NCBI GenBank assembly: GCA_963786195.1
Contig: CAWAYH010000013.1
Coordinates: forward strand, 62,001 to 126,000
DNA length: 64,000 nucleotides
From: CAWAYH01 sp963786195
Lineage (GTDB): Bacteria; Acidobacteriota; Vicinamibacteria; Vicinamibacterales; 2-12-FULL-66-21
Direction of reading: 5' to 3'
Position numbers and translations under genes: made by a program
The notes under the pieces: model-generated
The model's input: the letters and a program-made list of their open reading frames with translations, nothing else
The model's database searches: none
What the model was told of the DNA's origin: nothing
Part shown: positions 1 to 9,981 of the stretch, in pieces
Numbering within the stretch: position 1 is the stretch's first letter
Layout of the letters: each line of letters opens with the position of its first letter

Positions 1-922
1 GCCATGTCGGGCACCGCTCCCGCGATCAGGAGCGACGCGCCCGCGTTGAAGAGCACGATGTCACGCGCCGGCCCCTTGGCGCCGGCGAGTACCTCCCGGG
101 CGATCCGCGCGTTCTCCTCCGCATCCCCGCCGCGCAGTGCCTCTGGCGCCGCCTTCGGAAGTCCGACGTCACCCGGATGCAGATAGAACGTGTTGGACGC
201 GCCGTCGCGGTATTCGGACACCTTGGTGTAGCCGGTCGTCGAGATCTCGTCGAGGCCGTCGGCGCCATGGACGACCCACGCGCGCCGCGATCCGAGCTGC
301 CCCAGCGATCGAGCGACGAGCTCGGTCAGCTCGGGCCGCGGCACGCCGACGAGCTGTCGCGCGGCGCCGGCCGGATTCGTCAGTGGACCGAGAAGATTGA
401 AGGCCGTCCGCACGCCGAGCTCGCGCCGCGTCGGCGCGGCGTGCCGCATCGAAGGATGGAACGTCGGCGCGAAGAAAAACGCGATGCCGGTTTCGTCGAG
501 GCACCGCTCGACCACCGGCGCCGCCGCCGTGATGTTGACGCCCAGGGCCTCGAACAGATCCGCGCTCCCGCAGCGGCTCGAGACCGATCGGTTCCCGTGC
601 TTCGCGACGCGGACGCCGCACGCCGCGACGACGAGCGCGGCGATCGTCGACACGTTGAACGTGTGCGCGCGATCTCCCCCGGTGCCGCAGGTGTCGAAGA
701 TGTCCTCATGCTTCCTCGACAGCGTCGTCGCACGCGCGCGCATGGTTCGGGCGAGCCCGACGACTTCGGAGGGACGCTCCCCTTTCATGGCCAGCGCGAT
801 CAGCAGGCCGGCGATCTGGGCCGGCAGCGCGCGCCCCTCCATGATCTCGTCCATGGCGGCCGCCGCCTCGTCCACGGTCAGGTCCTGCCGCCGTTGCAGC
901 TTCTCAATCAGCGCGGAGAACA

Positions 923-923
<1 letters not shown>
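1..923 (-). CDS. trpD: Anthranilate phosphoribosyltransferase, 3' end beyond window
   Basis: Cytosolic enzyme that joins anthranilate to PRPP in tryptophan synthesis. The gene runs off the left edge, so about 307 of the usual 340 or so residues are seen, in one uninterrupted frame. Visible family motifs are the PRPP-binding GTGGD followed by FNVST, then KHGNRSVSS, GSADLFEALG, HPSMRH and FNLLGPLTNP. The ATG start shares its A with the trpG stop (TGATG), so translation is probably coupled. It is the last visible gene of the aroDE-trpE-trpG-trpD transcript. trpC, trpF, trpB and trpA are not in the window and may lie further left. Confidence 0.96.
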
Positions 924-1479
<556 letters not shown>

Positions 1480-1483
<4 letters not shown>

Positions 1484-2970
1484 AGTCCCGCTTCCGCCAT
1501 CGCGAGCGCCTGGAGCAGCGCGCGCGCCTTGTCTCGTGTTTCTTCGTACTCCGCGGCCGGGTTCGAGTCCGCGACGATCCCCGCCCCGGCCTGGACGTGC
1601 GCGCGGCCGTTCTTGATGGTGATGGTCCTGATGGCGATGCAGAAGTCCAGATTGCCCGCGAAGTCCAGGTAGCCAATGGCGCCGGCGTAGATGTCGCGCC
1701 GTGTCGGCTCCAGCTCCGTGAGAATCTGCATCGCGCGGATCTTGGGCGCGCCCGAGACCGTGCCCGCCGGAAAGCAGGCCACGAGCGCGTCCAGGTGATC
1801 GCGATCGTCGGCCAGACGTCCGTCCACGGTGGACACGAGGTGCATGACGTGGGAGTACCGTTCGAGCGCCATGTACTGCGGCACACGAACGGATCCGTAC
1901 TCGCAGACGCGGCCGAGATCGTTCCGCCCGAGGTCGACGAGCATGACGTGCTCGGCGCGTTCTTTTTCGTTTCGCTTGAGTTCTTCGGCGAGCCTCAAGT
2001 CGTCGTCCTCGTTGGCGCCACGCGGACGCGTGCCGGCGATCGGATGCGTCTCGACGCGTCGACCCTCCACCCGCACCAGCATCTCGGGCGACGACCCGAC
2101 GATCGCGAGACCGCCCATGCGGATGAAATACATGTAGGGCGACGGGTTCACGTGGCGCAGCGCGCGATACACCGTGAACGGGTCTGCCTTGACGTCGATC
2201 TCGAATCGCTGGGACAACACGGCCTGATAGATGTCCCCTGCGACGATCCGTTCCTTGATCGCGCGCACGCCGGATTCGAAGACCTCCCGCGTCATGTTCG
2301 TCCGTACGTCCGGCGCACGCGGAGCCTCGGGCTCTGTCTGCGAGAGGCCCCGTTCGAGCTCGCGCTCGAGGAACTGAATCTTGGCGCAGGCAAACTGATA
2401 CAGCGCACGCAGATCCTCGTCGGGTGTGATGCGCGCGTTCGCGATGATCAGGATGCGGTGCTTCACGTGGTCGAACGCCAGGACCGTATCGAACAGCATG
2501 AACCCCGCGTCATCCTCCGGGAGTGGATCGGCGCGCCATGCGGCCTGGTCCCACGCACTCTGAAGCACGGGCTCGAAGAGCGGCGACGCGTCGTAGCCGA
2601 TGAAGCCGACGGCTCCGCCCGTGAATCGGGGCAGGCCCGGCACGAACGGGGAGCGCAACTCGGCCATCAGACGGCGCAGTGTCGGGACGAACGCCTCGTC
2701 GCTCGCCGTGGTCGTGCCGGAGCGCTCGGATGACGTTCCGCCGGACCGCGCGCGCAGCACGAGGAACGGATCCTTGCCGAGAAACGAATACCGCGCGACC
2801 CGTTCGCCGCCCTCGACGCTTTCGAACAGAAACGAGTAGTCGGAGTGCTCGGCGATTTTCAGGAATGCGGACACCGGCGTCAGCAGGTCCGCGATGATCT
2901 CCTTCACGACCGGCACGAACGTGCCGCGTCGTGCGAGCTCGACGAATTCTTCGAAAGTAGTCTGCTTCAC
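1480..2970 (-). CDS. trpE: Anthranilate synthase component I
   Basis: Chorismate-binding subunit of anthranilate synthase, the first committed step to tryptophan. It is 496 aa and intact. The C-terminal chorismate-binding half has NPSPYMYF, GSSPEMLVR and the THPIAGTRPRG segment. The N-terminal half has LTPVSAFLK and FLFESVEGGE, which corresponds to the feedback-inhibition region of TrpE enzymes, so allosteric inhibition by Trp is likely (inference). It starts 10 bases after the aroDE stop and overlaps trpG by four bases. PabB is a possible alternative, but the neighbours and N-terminal motif favour TrpE. Confidence 0.95.
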
Positions 2971-2980
2971 GCTCCGTCCC

Positions 2981-4432
2981 CTATCTGTCCTGAGTCGCCG
3001 CGGCGTGAAACAACCCCGCGGGTGGTCGCTGCCCGGTCCACATCTCGAACTGACGCTCGGCCTGGGCGACGAGCATCTCCAGCCCGCCTATCGCCAGGCA
3101 TCCGGCTTCGCGGGCGGCGTGCATGAGTTCGGTCTCTGCCGGCGAGTAGACGAGATCGAACACGATCTCGCCGTCCAGTTCCGCGTTTTCGATCGGATTT
3201 CCCGGGTCCGCGTGGCTGCCGACCGGCGTCGCGTTGACGAGCACGTCCCAGCTCGAGGGTTTTGGCGGGAACTCACCCACCGACCCGCGGGCGAGCGCCG
3301 CAATCGGACGCGCGGCCTCGGGACGGCGCGCGCAGATCGTCACCGCCGCTCCTTGATCCGAGAGCGCCACAGCCGCGGCACGCGCCGCCCCGCCTGCGCC
3401 GAGTATCGACGCCCGCACGCCTTTGAGCTGAATGCGACCGGCGAGCGGCGTCAGCAGCCCTTCGACGTCCGAGTTGGCGCCAATCCAGCGTCCGTCGCGG
3501 ACGAGGAGCGTGTTGATCGCGCCAACCCGCTGCGAGAGCGCATCCACGTCGTCCATGGCGTCCATGAGGGCGACCTTGAACGGCGCGGTGATGCTCGCGC
3601 CGCGGAGACCCGTGTGCCTCGCGAACCGTACGAAATCACTCGCGTCACGCGCTTCGAGCGGCAGGTACACGCCGTTGAGGCCACACGCTGCGAAGCCGGC
3701 GTTGTGCATGACCGGCGACAGCGAATGCATGACCGGGTTGCCGACGACGCCGTAGAGAGCCGCGTCGGGACGAATCCGGCGGAAGCGGTATTCGCGAAGC
3801 AGGCGGCTGGCGGGCAACTGTCCGGGTGCGACGCCGTCGCCTGCGTAGGTCCACTTGTTGCCGAGGCGGCCCGCGAGTACGCGGGATGGCACGCCCGCGG
3901 GCCCCATCCCGATGAAGACGTGTTCGCCGCCCTCACTCGTTGCGGCCGCCGCGAGGTCGAACAACGGAAGCGTCTGTTCGAGGCGGTCCACCTGGATCGC
4001 GAGCTTGACGACGGCTGCGCCCGATGCGCGCATCGACGCATAGCGCGCGGAGAGATCGGGCGGCGGCTGGTCGTGCCAGTGCGCGGACAGCACGATCTCC
4101 GTGCCCCCGTTGCGCGACTTGATGAGGTCGCCGGCGAAGGGCGCGGCGGCTTCGACGTCCACGAACTCCGCGCCAAGCCGAATCGCCGATTCGAGGATCG
4201 CCCGGCGTTCGTCATCGCTGCCGGTAAACCGTCCGCCCTCCCGGACCGGCCGGCACGTCACGATGGACGGCGTCCGGCGGTTCTGGAGCGCGCCGGCGAC
4301 GTCAAGCGGACCCTGCACGACGCTGTCGAGGCGCAACTCGACCAGGTCGGCGTCCGCGGCGGCATCCCGGGCCCGCCGCAGCTCGTCGATCGTCTCCCCC
4401 GTCACGGTGACACAGACCAGCGGGTCGCTCAT
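2981..4432 (-). CDS. aroDE: Bifunctional 3-dehydroquinate dehydratase / shikimate dehydrogenase
   Basis: Fused enzyme catalysing 3-dehydroquinate to 3-dehydroshikimate to shikimate in chorismate synthesis. Residues 1 to about 215 are a type I dehydroquinase, with VELRLDS, the catalytic His region IVLSAHWHD and the Schiff-base lysine in VVKLAIQV. Residues about 225 to 483 are shikimate dehydrogenase, with YGVVGNPVMHSLSPVMHN, the ITAPFK lysine, the NADP loop GAGGAARAA and NATPVGS. I chose the start at MSDPLVCVT (483 aa). The open frame extends upstream, but that extension only translates palindromic repeats (4442-4505). It is the first structural gene after the trp attenuator, 10 bases before trpE. 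The fusion resembles plant DHQ-SDH enzymes and is found in some bacteria. Confidence 0.93.
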   Translation of the reverse strand: MSDPLVCVTVTGETIDELRRARDAAADADLVELRLDSVVQGPLDVAGALQNRRTPSIVTCRPVREGGRFTGSDDERRAILESAIRLGAEFVDVEAAAPFAGDLIKSRNGGTEIVLSAHWHDQPPPDLSARYASMRASGAAVVKLAIQVDRLEQTLPLFDLAAAATSEGGEHVFIGMGPAGVPSRVLAGRLGNKWTYAGDGVAPGQLPASRLLREYRFRRIRPDAALYGVVGNPVMHSLSPVMHNAGFAACGLNGVYLPLEARDASDFVRFARHTGLRGASITAPFKVALMDAMDDVDALSQRVGAINTLLVRDGRWIGANSDVEGLLTPLAGRIQLKGVRASILGAGGAARAAAVALSDQGAAVTICARRPEAARPIAALARGSVGEFPPKPSSWDVLVNATPVGSHADPGNPIENAELDGEIVFDLVYSPAETELMHAAREAGCLAIGGLEMLVAQAERQFEMWTGQRPPAGLFHAAATQDR

Positions 4433-4441
4433 TCCTCTGAA

Positions 4442-4505
4442 AGGTGCCTGGCACCTGGCCTCTGAAAGGTGCCTGGCACCTTTTCCGAAAAAGGTGCCAG
4501 GCACC
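4442..4505. repeat. Cluster of three AGGTGCCTGGCACCT palindromes
   Basis: Three copies of the near-perfect palindrome GGTGCCTGGCACC lie at 4442-4456, 4465-4484 and 4491-4505. The second and third copies, with their flanking T and A runs, also form one long hairpin. The cluster sits between the trp attenuator and the aroDE start. It resembles REP-type intergenic palindromes, which often spread with RAYT transposases; no RAYT gene is in the window. It could affect folding or stability of the aroDE leader (inference). Confidence 0.8.
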
Positions 4506-4516
4506 CGGAAAACGAA

Positions 4517-4550
4517 AAAGCCCTCTCAGCCGGTGGGCTGAGAGGGCTTT
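4517..4550 (-). terminator. Attenuator terminator hairpin of the trp operon
   Basis: A perfect 15-bp stem with a 4-base loop: arms 4536-4550 and 4517-4531 with loop 4532-4535, with stem core CCCTCTCAGCC/GGCTGAGAGGG. In the minus-strand RNA the stem runs into a U-rich tract, as expected of an intrinsic terminator. It lies between the leader peptide and aroDE, so it can only make sense as a conditional terminator. Confidence 0.9.
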
Positions 4551-4597
4551 GGAATCCTGATCCTGCCAATGGCAGGCGGTCGGATGACCCTCTCAGC
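4517..4597 (-). promoter_or_regulatory. Tryptophan attenuator: antiterminator versus terminator
   Basis: The RNA segment GCUGAGAGGG (4597 down to 4588) overlaps the leader peptide stop codon. It is perfectly complementary over 10 bases to CCCUCUCAGC, the 5' arm of the terminator (4546 down to 4537). Pairing of the two would be an antiterminator. A ribosome that finishes the leader at UGA would cover the first segment and let the terminator form. A ribosome stalled at the Trp codons upstream would leave it free. A small hairpin CCTGCC/GGCAGG (4562-4576) lies in the antiterminator loop and could be the pause hairpin. The mechanism is inferred from classical trp attenuation; the complementarity is visible directly. 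Confidence 0.85.
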
Positions 4598-4667
4598 GCA
4601 CGAACCACCACCAATAGGACTCGGTCGTCCCCTGGCCGCGGTACCCGTGCACGCTGAATCGGGTCAT
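4593..4667 (-). CDS. trpL: trp operon leader peptide with three tandem Trp codons
   Basis: A 24-residue open frame starts at ATG (4667) and ends with the residues ESYWWWFVR and a UGA stop. The three consecutive UGG codons sit four codons before the stop, directly before the antiterminator segment. Such a run of a rare amino acid in a peptide this short, just ahead of a terminator and trp genes, is the signature of a trp leader peptide. A purine-rich AAGGAG lies about 26 bases upstream of the ATG, too far for an ordinary ribosome binding site, so the initiation signal is unclear. A transcript starting just upstream of the ATG would be nearly leaderless. Confidence 0.82.
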   Translation of the reverse strand: MTRFSVHGYRGQGTTESYWWWFVR

Positions 4668-4697
4668 TCGGAAGGCGCGACGATAGCACCTTTCTCC

Positions 4698-4726
4698 TTG
4701 ACCTGCAAGCAGTTGCTCCTTATAAC
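4698..4726 (+). promoter_or_regulatory. Sigma-70-type promoter for the S55 protease gene
   Basis: TTGACC (4698-4703), a 17-base spacer and TATAAC (4721-4726) make a strong sigma-70-like match on the plus strand, about 30 bases before the ATG at 4759. On the opposite strand the same DNA holds a weaker TTGCAG-17-TATCGT pair (4708 down to 4680) that could serve the trp operon, so the two promoters may overlap. Confidence 0.65.
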
Positions 4727-4758
4727 TGAAGGTGGCGCCCCGTTTCCCCCTATCAGTC

Positions 4759-6640
4759 ATGAACTTACGAATTGCCGCTTCGGTCGTCGCGGTCGCTGTC
4801 CTCGCCGGACGGCCACTGCCCGCCACGACGCCCCTCATGCCCATCGAGGAGGTCCGCGCGGGCATGGTCGGCATCGGGCGCACGGTCTTCGAAGGCACCG
4901 AGCTCCGCGAATTCAAGGTGCAGATCCTCGGCGTCCTGCGCAACGTCCAGGGGCCGCGGCGCGACCTCGTCCTCGCGCGACTCGAAGGTGGACCGCTGGC
5001 GCAATCCGGCGTCGCGCAGGGGATGAGCGGAAGCCCGGTGTACATCGACGGCCGGCTCGTCGGCGCGGTGTCGTACTCGATCGGCGCGTTCTCGAAGGAG
5101 CCCATCGCCGGCATTACGCCGATCGCCGAGATGAAGGACGCGACGCAAACCACGCGCCGCTCGGGCACGCAGCAGGCGCGGCTCGAACTGCCGATCACAC
5201 GCGAAGGCCTGACGGCGGCCCTGTCGGCGATGTCGGCACGACTCGCGCCGTTTGCCAGCCGACCCGCTGACGTGCAGACGATCGGCATTCCCGCGTCCGC
5301 GGGCGCACAAATCGGCGTGATGCTGCGGCCGATCGCCACGCCGCTGCTCCTCGCGGGCTTCGAGCCCGAGACCGTCGACCTTGTCAGCGATGCGTTCAGA
5401 GGCGCCGGCTTCAGCCCTGTCGTCACCGGCGCGATGCTCGTTGCGGAGGCTGCCCAGATTCCTGCGATCACCGGACCCCTTCGCGAGGGCGACGCCATCG
5501 GCATCGCGCTCGCGAGCGGCGACATCGACATGGGCGCCACCGGCACCGTGACGCACATCGATGGCGATCGCATCTACGCATTCGGGCATCCGCTCTACAA
5601 CCTCGGCCCCGCCGAGTTTCCGATGACCCGGGCGTACGTGCACACGATCCTTCCGAGCCTCCTGACCTCGTTCAAGATCTCGTCGCATGGGCGAGACGAT
5701 CGGCACGATGCAGCAGGATCGCGCGACGGCGATTGCCGGGACGTTGGGCAAGGGACCGACGCTCATCCCGGTGACCGTCACCCTGCAGCGCTCGCCCGAT
5801 GGCTCGGCCACGACGACCGACACCAGCCAGAAACGAACGTTCAAGTACTCCATCGTCAACGACCAGGTGTTCACGCCGCTCGTGGCGTACGTCGCGATGT
5901 TCAACACCCTGATGGCTTACGAACGTCAGTTTGGCGACGCGACGTTCGCGCTGAAGAGCCGCGCGCGTATCAAGGGCCACGACGCGCTCGCCGTCGAGGA
6001 CGTGTTCACCGGCAGCGCACCGGCGCTGGGGGCCGCGACGGCGGTGGCCGGGCCGGTGTCGATGCTCCTCTCGAACGACCTCGAGCCGATCGTGCTCGAG
6101 GGGCTGGACGTCACGGTCACGACGAGCGAAACACCGCGAACCGTCAGCATCGAGCGCGTCTGGCTCGACGAAGTCCGGCCGCGCGCGGGGCGCACGACGC
6201 CGCTGAAGATCCTGACGAAGAGCTACCGCGGCGAGGAGAAGATCTCTACGATCGCCATCGACATTCCGGCCAACGCGGCCGGACGCCTGTCGATCCTGGT
6301 CACCGACGGACGTCAGCTGAACGCCCTGGAGCAGCGCGACGTCCGCCGGACGCTGGAGCCGCAGAGCGTGTCGCAGCTGGTCAAGCTGCTCAACGACACG
6401 CGGCGCAACAACCGGATCTACGTCCGCCTGCTCACCGGCACCCCCGGCGCCGTCGTCAACGGCGAGGTCATGGCCGCGCTGCCGCCGTCGGTGCTGGCCG
6501 TGCTCGAGAGCGATCGCAACGGCGGCAGCTTCACCCCGATGCGCAGCGCCACGATCGGCGAGTGGGAGCTGCCGATGGCGTCGGCCGTCACCGGCTCGCG
6601 GCTGCTGACCATCGAAGTCGACACCGGTTCCGGCCGCTGA
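4759..6640 (+). CDS. SpoIVB-type (S55 family) serine protease-like protein, frameshifted
   Basis: Exported protein of about 625 residues. An N-terminal hydrophobic signal follows MNLRIAAS. The S55 core has GMSGSPVYIDGRLVGAVSYS, which contains the candidate catalytic Ser, and later the conserved FGHPLYNLGP. The S55 domain is known from SpoIVB, a sporulation signalling protease; no sporulation genes are seen here, so the substrate is unknown. The frame breaks near 5685 (after LLTSFKISS) and resumes as MGETIGTMQQD, consistent with one missing base; the rest is clean to the stop. I preferred ATG 4759 over the GTG at 4732 because the promoter at 4698-4726 places the transcript start near 4733. The next gene starts 80 bases downstream. 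Confidence 0.75.
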
Positions 6641-6719
6641 TGACGTCCGCGCGTCTTTCCTGGAAAGAGGCCGCAGACGGTCCCGCTATGCCCGCAACCT
6701 CCAACACGGATAGACACCT

Positions 6720-8972
6720 GTGAACCGTCACACGTTCTCGAGTGGATGGCGCATCTGCGCCTGCCTGGCGCTCGTCGCCGGACTCTGGGCCGGGCTGGCC
6801 GCGGCCATGCCGACGTTCTGGACCGTCGCCACGCAGACCGACTTTCTGAAAGGCGACGTCGAGGATCTGTCGATCGACAGCGACGGCCGCGTGTTCCTCG
6901 GGCCGTCGACGACGCTGATTGCCGAGACCGCAGCACCGTTCCTGTGGACGGTCGTGGCCGGCGCCGACGGGACGCTGTGGGCGGGTAGCGGCAATGAAGG
7001 CAAGGTGCTCAAGATCGGCAAGGACGGCAAGGTCACGACGTTCTTCGACGCGGCCGAGCTCGAGGTCCATGCGATTGCCCCGGCGCCGGGGAACGGTCTC
7101 TACGTCGCCACGTCGCCGGACGGCAAGATCTATAACGTGGCGGCGGACGGAACCGCGAAGACGTTCTTCGATCCCGAAGACAAATACATCTGGGCGCTCG
7201 CCGTCGATCGGTCCGGCAACGTGTTCGCCGCGACGGGCGACAAGGGCGTCATCTACAAGATCACACCGGACGGCAAGGGCGCGCTCTTCTACAAGACGAA
7301 CGCGACGAACGTCGTGTCGCTGGCGGTCGCCCGATCGGGCGAGCTGATCGCCGGCACGGAATCGCCCGGACGGATCTTCCGCATCGACGCCAACGGCAAA
7401 GCCTTCGTGCTGCTCGACTCACCGTTCAAGGAGATCCACGCGCTGCGGGTCGCCGACGACGGGACGATCTTCGCGGCGGCGATGAGCGCCACGCAGGTCG
7501 GAGGCGTGGAGGATCGCGCCATCGAGCGTCCACCGACAGACACAGCCGGCCGTCCGCCGGTGCCGACGACGGAGATCACCTCCATCTCGGTCGTCGACAC
7601 GACTCCCCAGCCAATTCAAAGTGTCGGGCCGGGTGCGTCCAGACGGTCGAGCAAGGGCGCCATCTACCGCATCCGTCCGAACGGACTGTGGGACACGTTC
7701 TGGGAGACCGGCGAGGACTCGCCGTACGACTTGCTGATCGAGGCCGATGGCAGCCTGCTGGTCGGCACCGGCCCGAGGGCAAGATCTTCCGGATCAGCGG
7801 CGATCCGGCACGCGCGACGCTGCTGACGCGCGTCACCGCTCGTCAGGTGACGGCGCTGATGCGCGAGCCATCCGGGCGCATCGATCGGCGCGACGAGCAA
7901 TCCGGGCAAGCTGTTCGCGCTCTCCGCAACCGCGGCGCAGCGCGGCACCTACGAATCCGACGTGCGCGACGCCGGAACGGTCGCGAGCTGGGGCGTGATC
8001 CGCTGGCGCGTGACGGCGCGTCCCGGCCAGGTGCAGATCTTCACCCGCTCGGGCAACACCGCGACGCCGGACGAGACCTGGAGCGCCTGGTCGCAGGCCT
8101 ACACGCACGGCCGACGGCGAGCAGATCACGAGCCCCAACGCGCGATACCTGCAGTGGCGCGCCGTGCTCACCGCGGCAGGCGCACCGTCGCCGATTCTCA
8201 CGTCGGTGACGGCCGCGTATCTTCCGCGCAACCTGCGCCCCGAGGTCGCCAGCATCACCGTGCATCCGCCCGGCACCGTCTTCCAGCGGCCGTTCTCGAG
8301 CGGCGAGCCAGAGATCGCCGGCTTCGAGGACAACACGTCGGACGGACGCCAGCCCGCGCAGACCCAGCAGGGTCCGGGCCAGGGCCCGCTTGCCCCCGCC
8401 GCCGCCACTCGGCCGGCGCATCTACCAGAAGGGCCTGCAGACGATCGTCTGGAAGGCTGAGGACGCCAACGGCGATCGGCTGCAGTACCGACGTGTTCTA
8501 CCGCCGCGAGGGCGAGACCGCGTGGACGTCCGCTGAAGCGCGGCATCTGGGATCCGATCTTCGTCTGGGACACGACGTCGGTTCCTGACGGCACCTATCT
8601 GCGTTCGGATCAGCGCATCCGATGCGCCGTCGAACGCGCCGGCCACCGCGCTCGCCGGCGAAAAAGAGAGCGTCAGCTTCGACATCGACAACACGCCGCC
8701 CTCGCATCGAAGCGCAGCCGGCCACCCGCTCCGGCAATCGCCGACGATCGTGTTCGTGGTGCGTGACGAGCAGTCCGCCGTGCAGCGCGTCGAGTACTCG
8801 CTCGACGCGAGCCGCTGGCGGGTGGTCTATCCGAAGGACGGCATTCCGGATTCGCGGCGTGAGGAGTTCGAGGTGCGTTGTGGACGAGAACGAGCCCGGG
8901 CGGAGCGTCATCATCCGCGCGACCGACGCGATGAACAACGTCGCGACGGCGGTCGCGGCGATCAAGGAATGA
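6720..8972 (+). CDS. Secreted beta-propeller (NHL-like) protein, multiply frameshifted
   Basis: GTG start followed by a signal peptide (CLALVAGLWAGLAAA). The first 370 residues hold repeated units of the type DGTLWAGSGNEGKVLKIGKDG, DGKIYNVAADG and GVIYKITPDGKG, spaced about 40 residues apart, as in NHL/SMP-30-like propellers. From about 7780 the reading frame shifts repeatedly among the three plus frames (near 7780, 7885, 8115, 8400, 8490, 8540 and 8640-8880). Recognisable segments can still be pieced together (GKIFRISGDP, GTYESDVRDAGTVASWG, WSAWSQAYTHG, PTIVFVVRDEQSAVQRVEYSLD) down to the stop at 8972. The end looks like a beta-sandwich domain. The function is unknown; it probably works outside the cytoplasm. 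Confidence 0.65.
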
Positions 8973-9174
8973 TGAATTCTGAAGCTTGAATGCTGAAATG
9001 AACTTTGAATATTTGAAGTTGGAAGATAACTGAGAGTTAAGCAACGTTGAAGAAGCAAAAAGGGCGCGCTTTGGCGCGCCCTTCGTACTTGCCCAATTCC
9101 AACTTATCTTCAACATTTAAGTGAATTCCGAATACTCGAACTTCACCTCAGCATTCAACATTCAGCATTCAAAG
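8973..9174. repeat. AT-rich intergenic region with TTGAATGCTGAA/TTCAGCATTCAA repeats
   Basis: This roughly 200-base stretch is strikingly A+T-rich against its surroundings. It holds short near-repeats of TGAATGCTGAA on one side and CAGCATTCAACATTCAGC on the other, in inverted orientation around a central GC hairpin. The same motif family recurs at 25619-25829. No gene is seen in it. Confidence 0.6.
9062..9081 (-). terminator. Intrinsic terminator downstream of the sigma/anti-sigma genes
   Basis: GGGCGCGC, a TTTG loop and GCGCGCCC form a perfect 8-bp stem. On the minus strand it is followed by a T run (TTTTTGC), which fits termination of the minus-strand anti-sigma gene ending at 9175. On the plus strand it may also end the propeller gene. 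Confidence 0.65.
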
Positions 9175-9920
9175 TTACGATCTGATCTTCCCCTTGACCG
9201 TCGTCTGGGCGAGGAGCCAGACGAGGTTGACGGCCACGGGCGATCCGGCGAACTCCGCAGGCTCGAGCCGCGCCTGGGAGATGGCGTCCAGGAGGCTGCT
9301 GACCTGGCGGCGATCGCGCGTGTTCGTCAGCACCGAGAGATCCGAGACGACGCCTTCGCGCGACACGACGGCGGACAACGCCAGCATCGAGTCGTGCTCC
9401 GAGACGGTGCTCTCGAGCGTGGCCTGGACGATGCCGTCCTGCGGCACGCTCGGAACGCGATACCGGCAGTCGAGCCGCGCCGGATTCAGGTCGGATCCCG
9501 ACGGCGCCGCCAGCATCGCGATCACGGCCGCCAGCGAGTCGTTCTCGCTCGGGCGACGCGAAGTGCAGCGTGCCCAGGGCGATCGCGCCGCAGAGGAAGG
9601 TGGCGGCCGTCGACGCCAGGCCGATCCACACGAGGTGCAGGTCTTCGAACATCCGGGATGTGCGCGCGGGCAAGGATTCGTGCTCTCGGCGCGCATCCGG
9701 CTGATGACGCCGGGCGCCAGCCCCGTCCAGTCGTCGGACGGACCTGGCGCCGCGGCCAGCCGCAGCGCATCGCCGACGCGCTGCAGCTCGCGGAGCTCAC
9801 GCGCGCACGGCGGGCAGTCCTTGACGTGGCTCTCGATCGCGATCAGCTCGGGCACGGCAGCTCGCGATCGTGGAAGGCCGCAAGACGCCGCCGCACTGCC
9901 GCGCAGGTCAGTAACGTCAT
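9175..9920 (-). CDS. Zinc-finger (HC2-type) anti-sigma factor, membrane protein, frameshifted
   Basis: Likely partner of the ECF sigma factor just upstream. The N-terminus has the putative zinc-binding pattern of anti-sigma factors: Cys in LLTC, then HVKDCPPCARE. A single membrane segment follows (VWIGLASTAATFLCGAIALG). The C-terminal periplasmic part resembles an energy-transducer-like domain (LDCRYRVPSVPQDGIVQATL and on to the end). Frame breaks lie near 9858, 9680 and 9560, each explained by one base. The start is ATG 9920, 57 bases after the sigma stop. By family knowledge it would hold the sigma factor at the membrane; the inducing signal is not visible. Confidence 0.7.
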
Positions 9921-9924
9921 AATC

Positions 9925-9981
9925 TCCCCAATCGGCGCGCGGCGCGCCTCACCTTCTCCCAATCGGCGCGCGGCGCCTCAC
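9925..9981. repeat. Short tandem duplication between sigma and anti-sigma genes
   Basis: Two direct copies of CCCAATCGGCGCGCGGCGC lie side by side between the sigma stop and the anti-sigma start, the second running into the sigma stop codon. Each copy is itself GC-palindromic and may form a small hairpin. Confidence 0.5.

Noticed and set aside
1597..2733. Plus-strand frame of 378 codons opposite trpE
   Set aside because: Shadow of trpE; no family motif.
2894..4465. Plus-strand open frame of 523 codons
   Set aside because: Exactly opposite the aroDE gene, whose motifs are clear; no start signal or domain in this strand.
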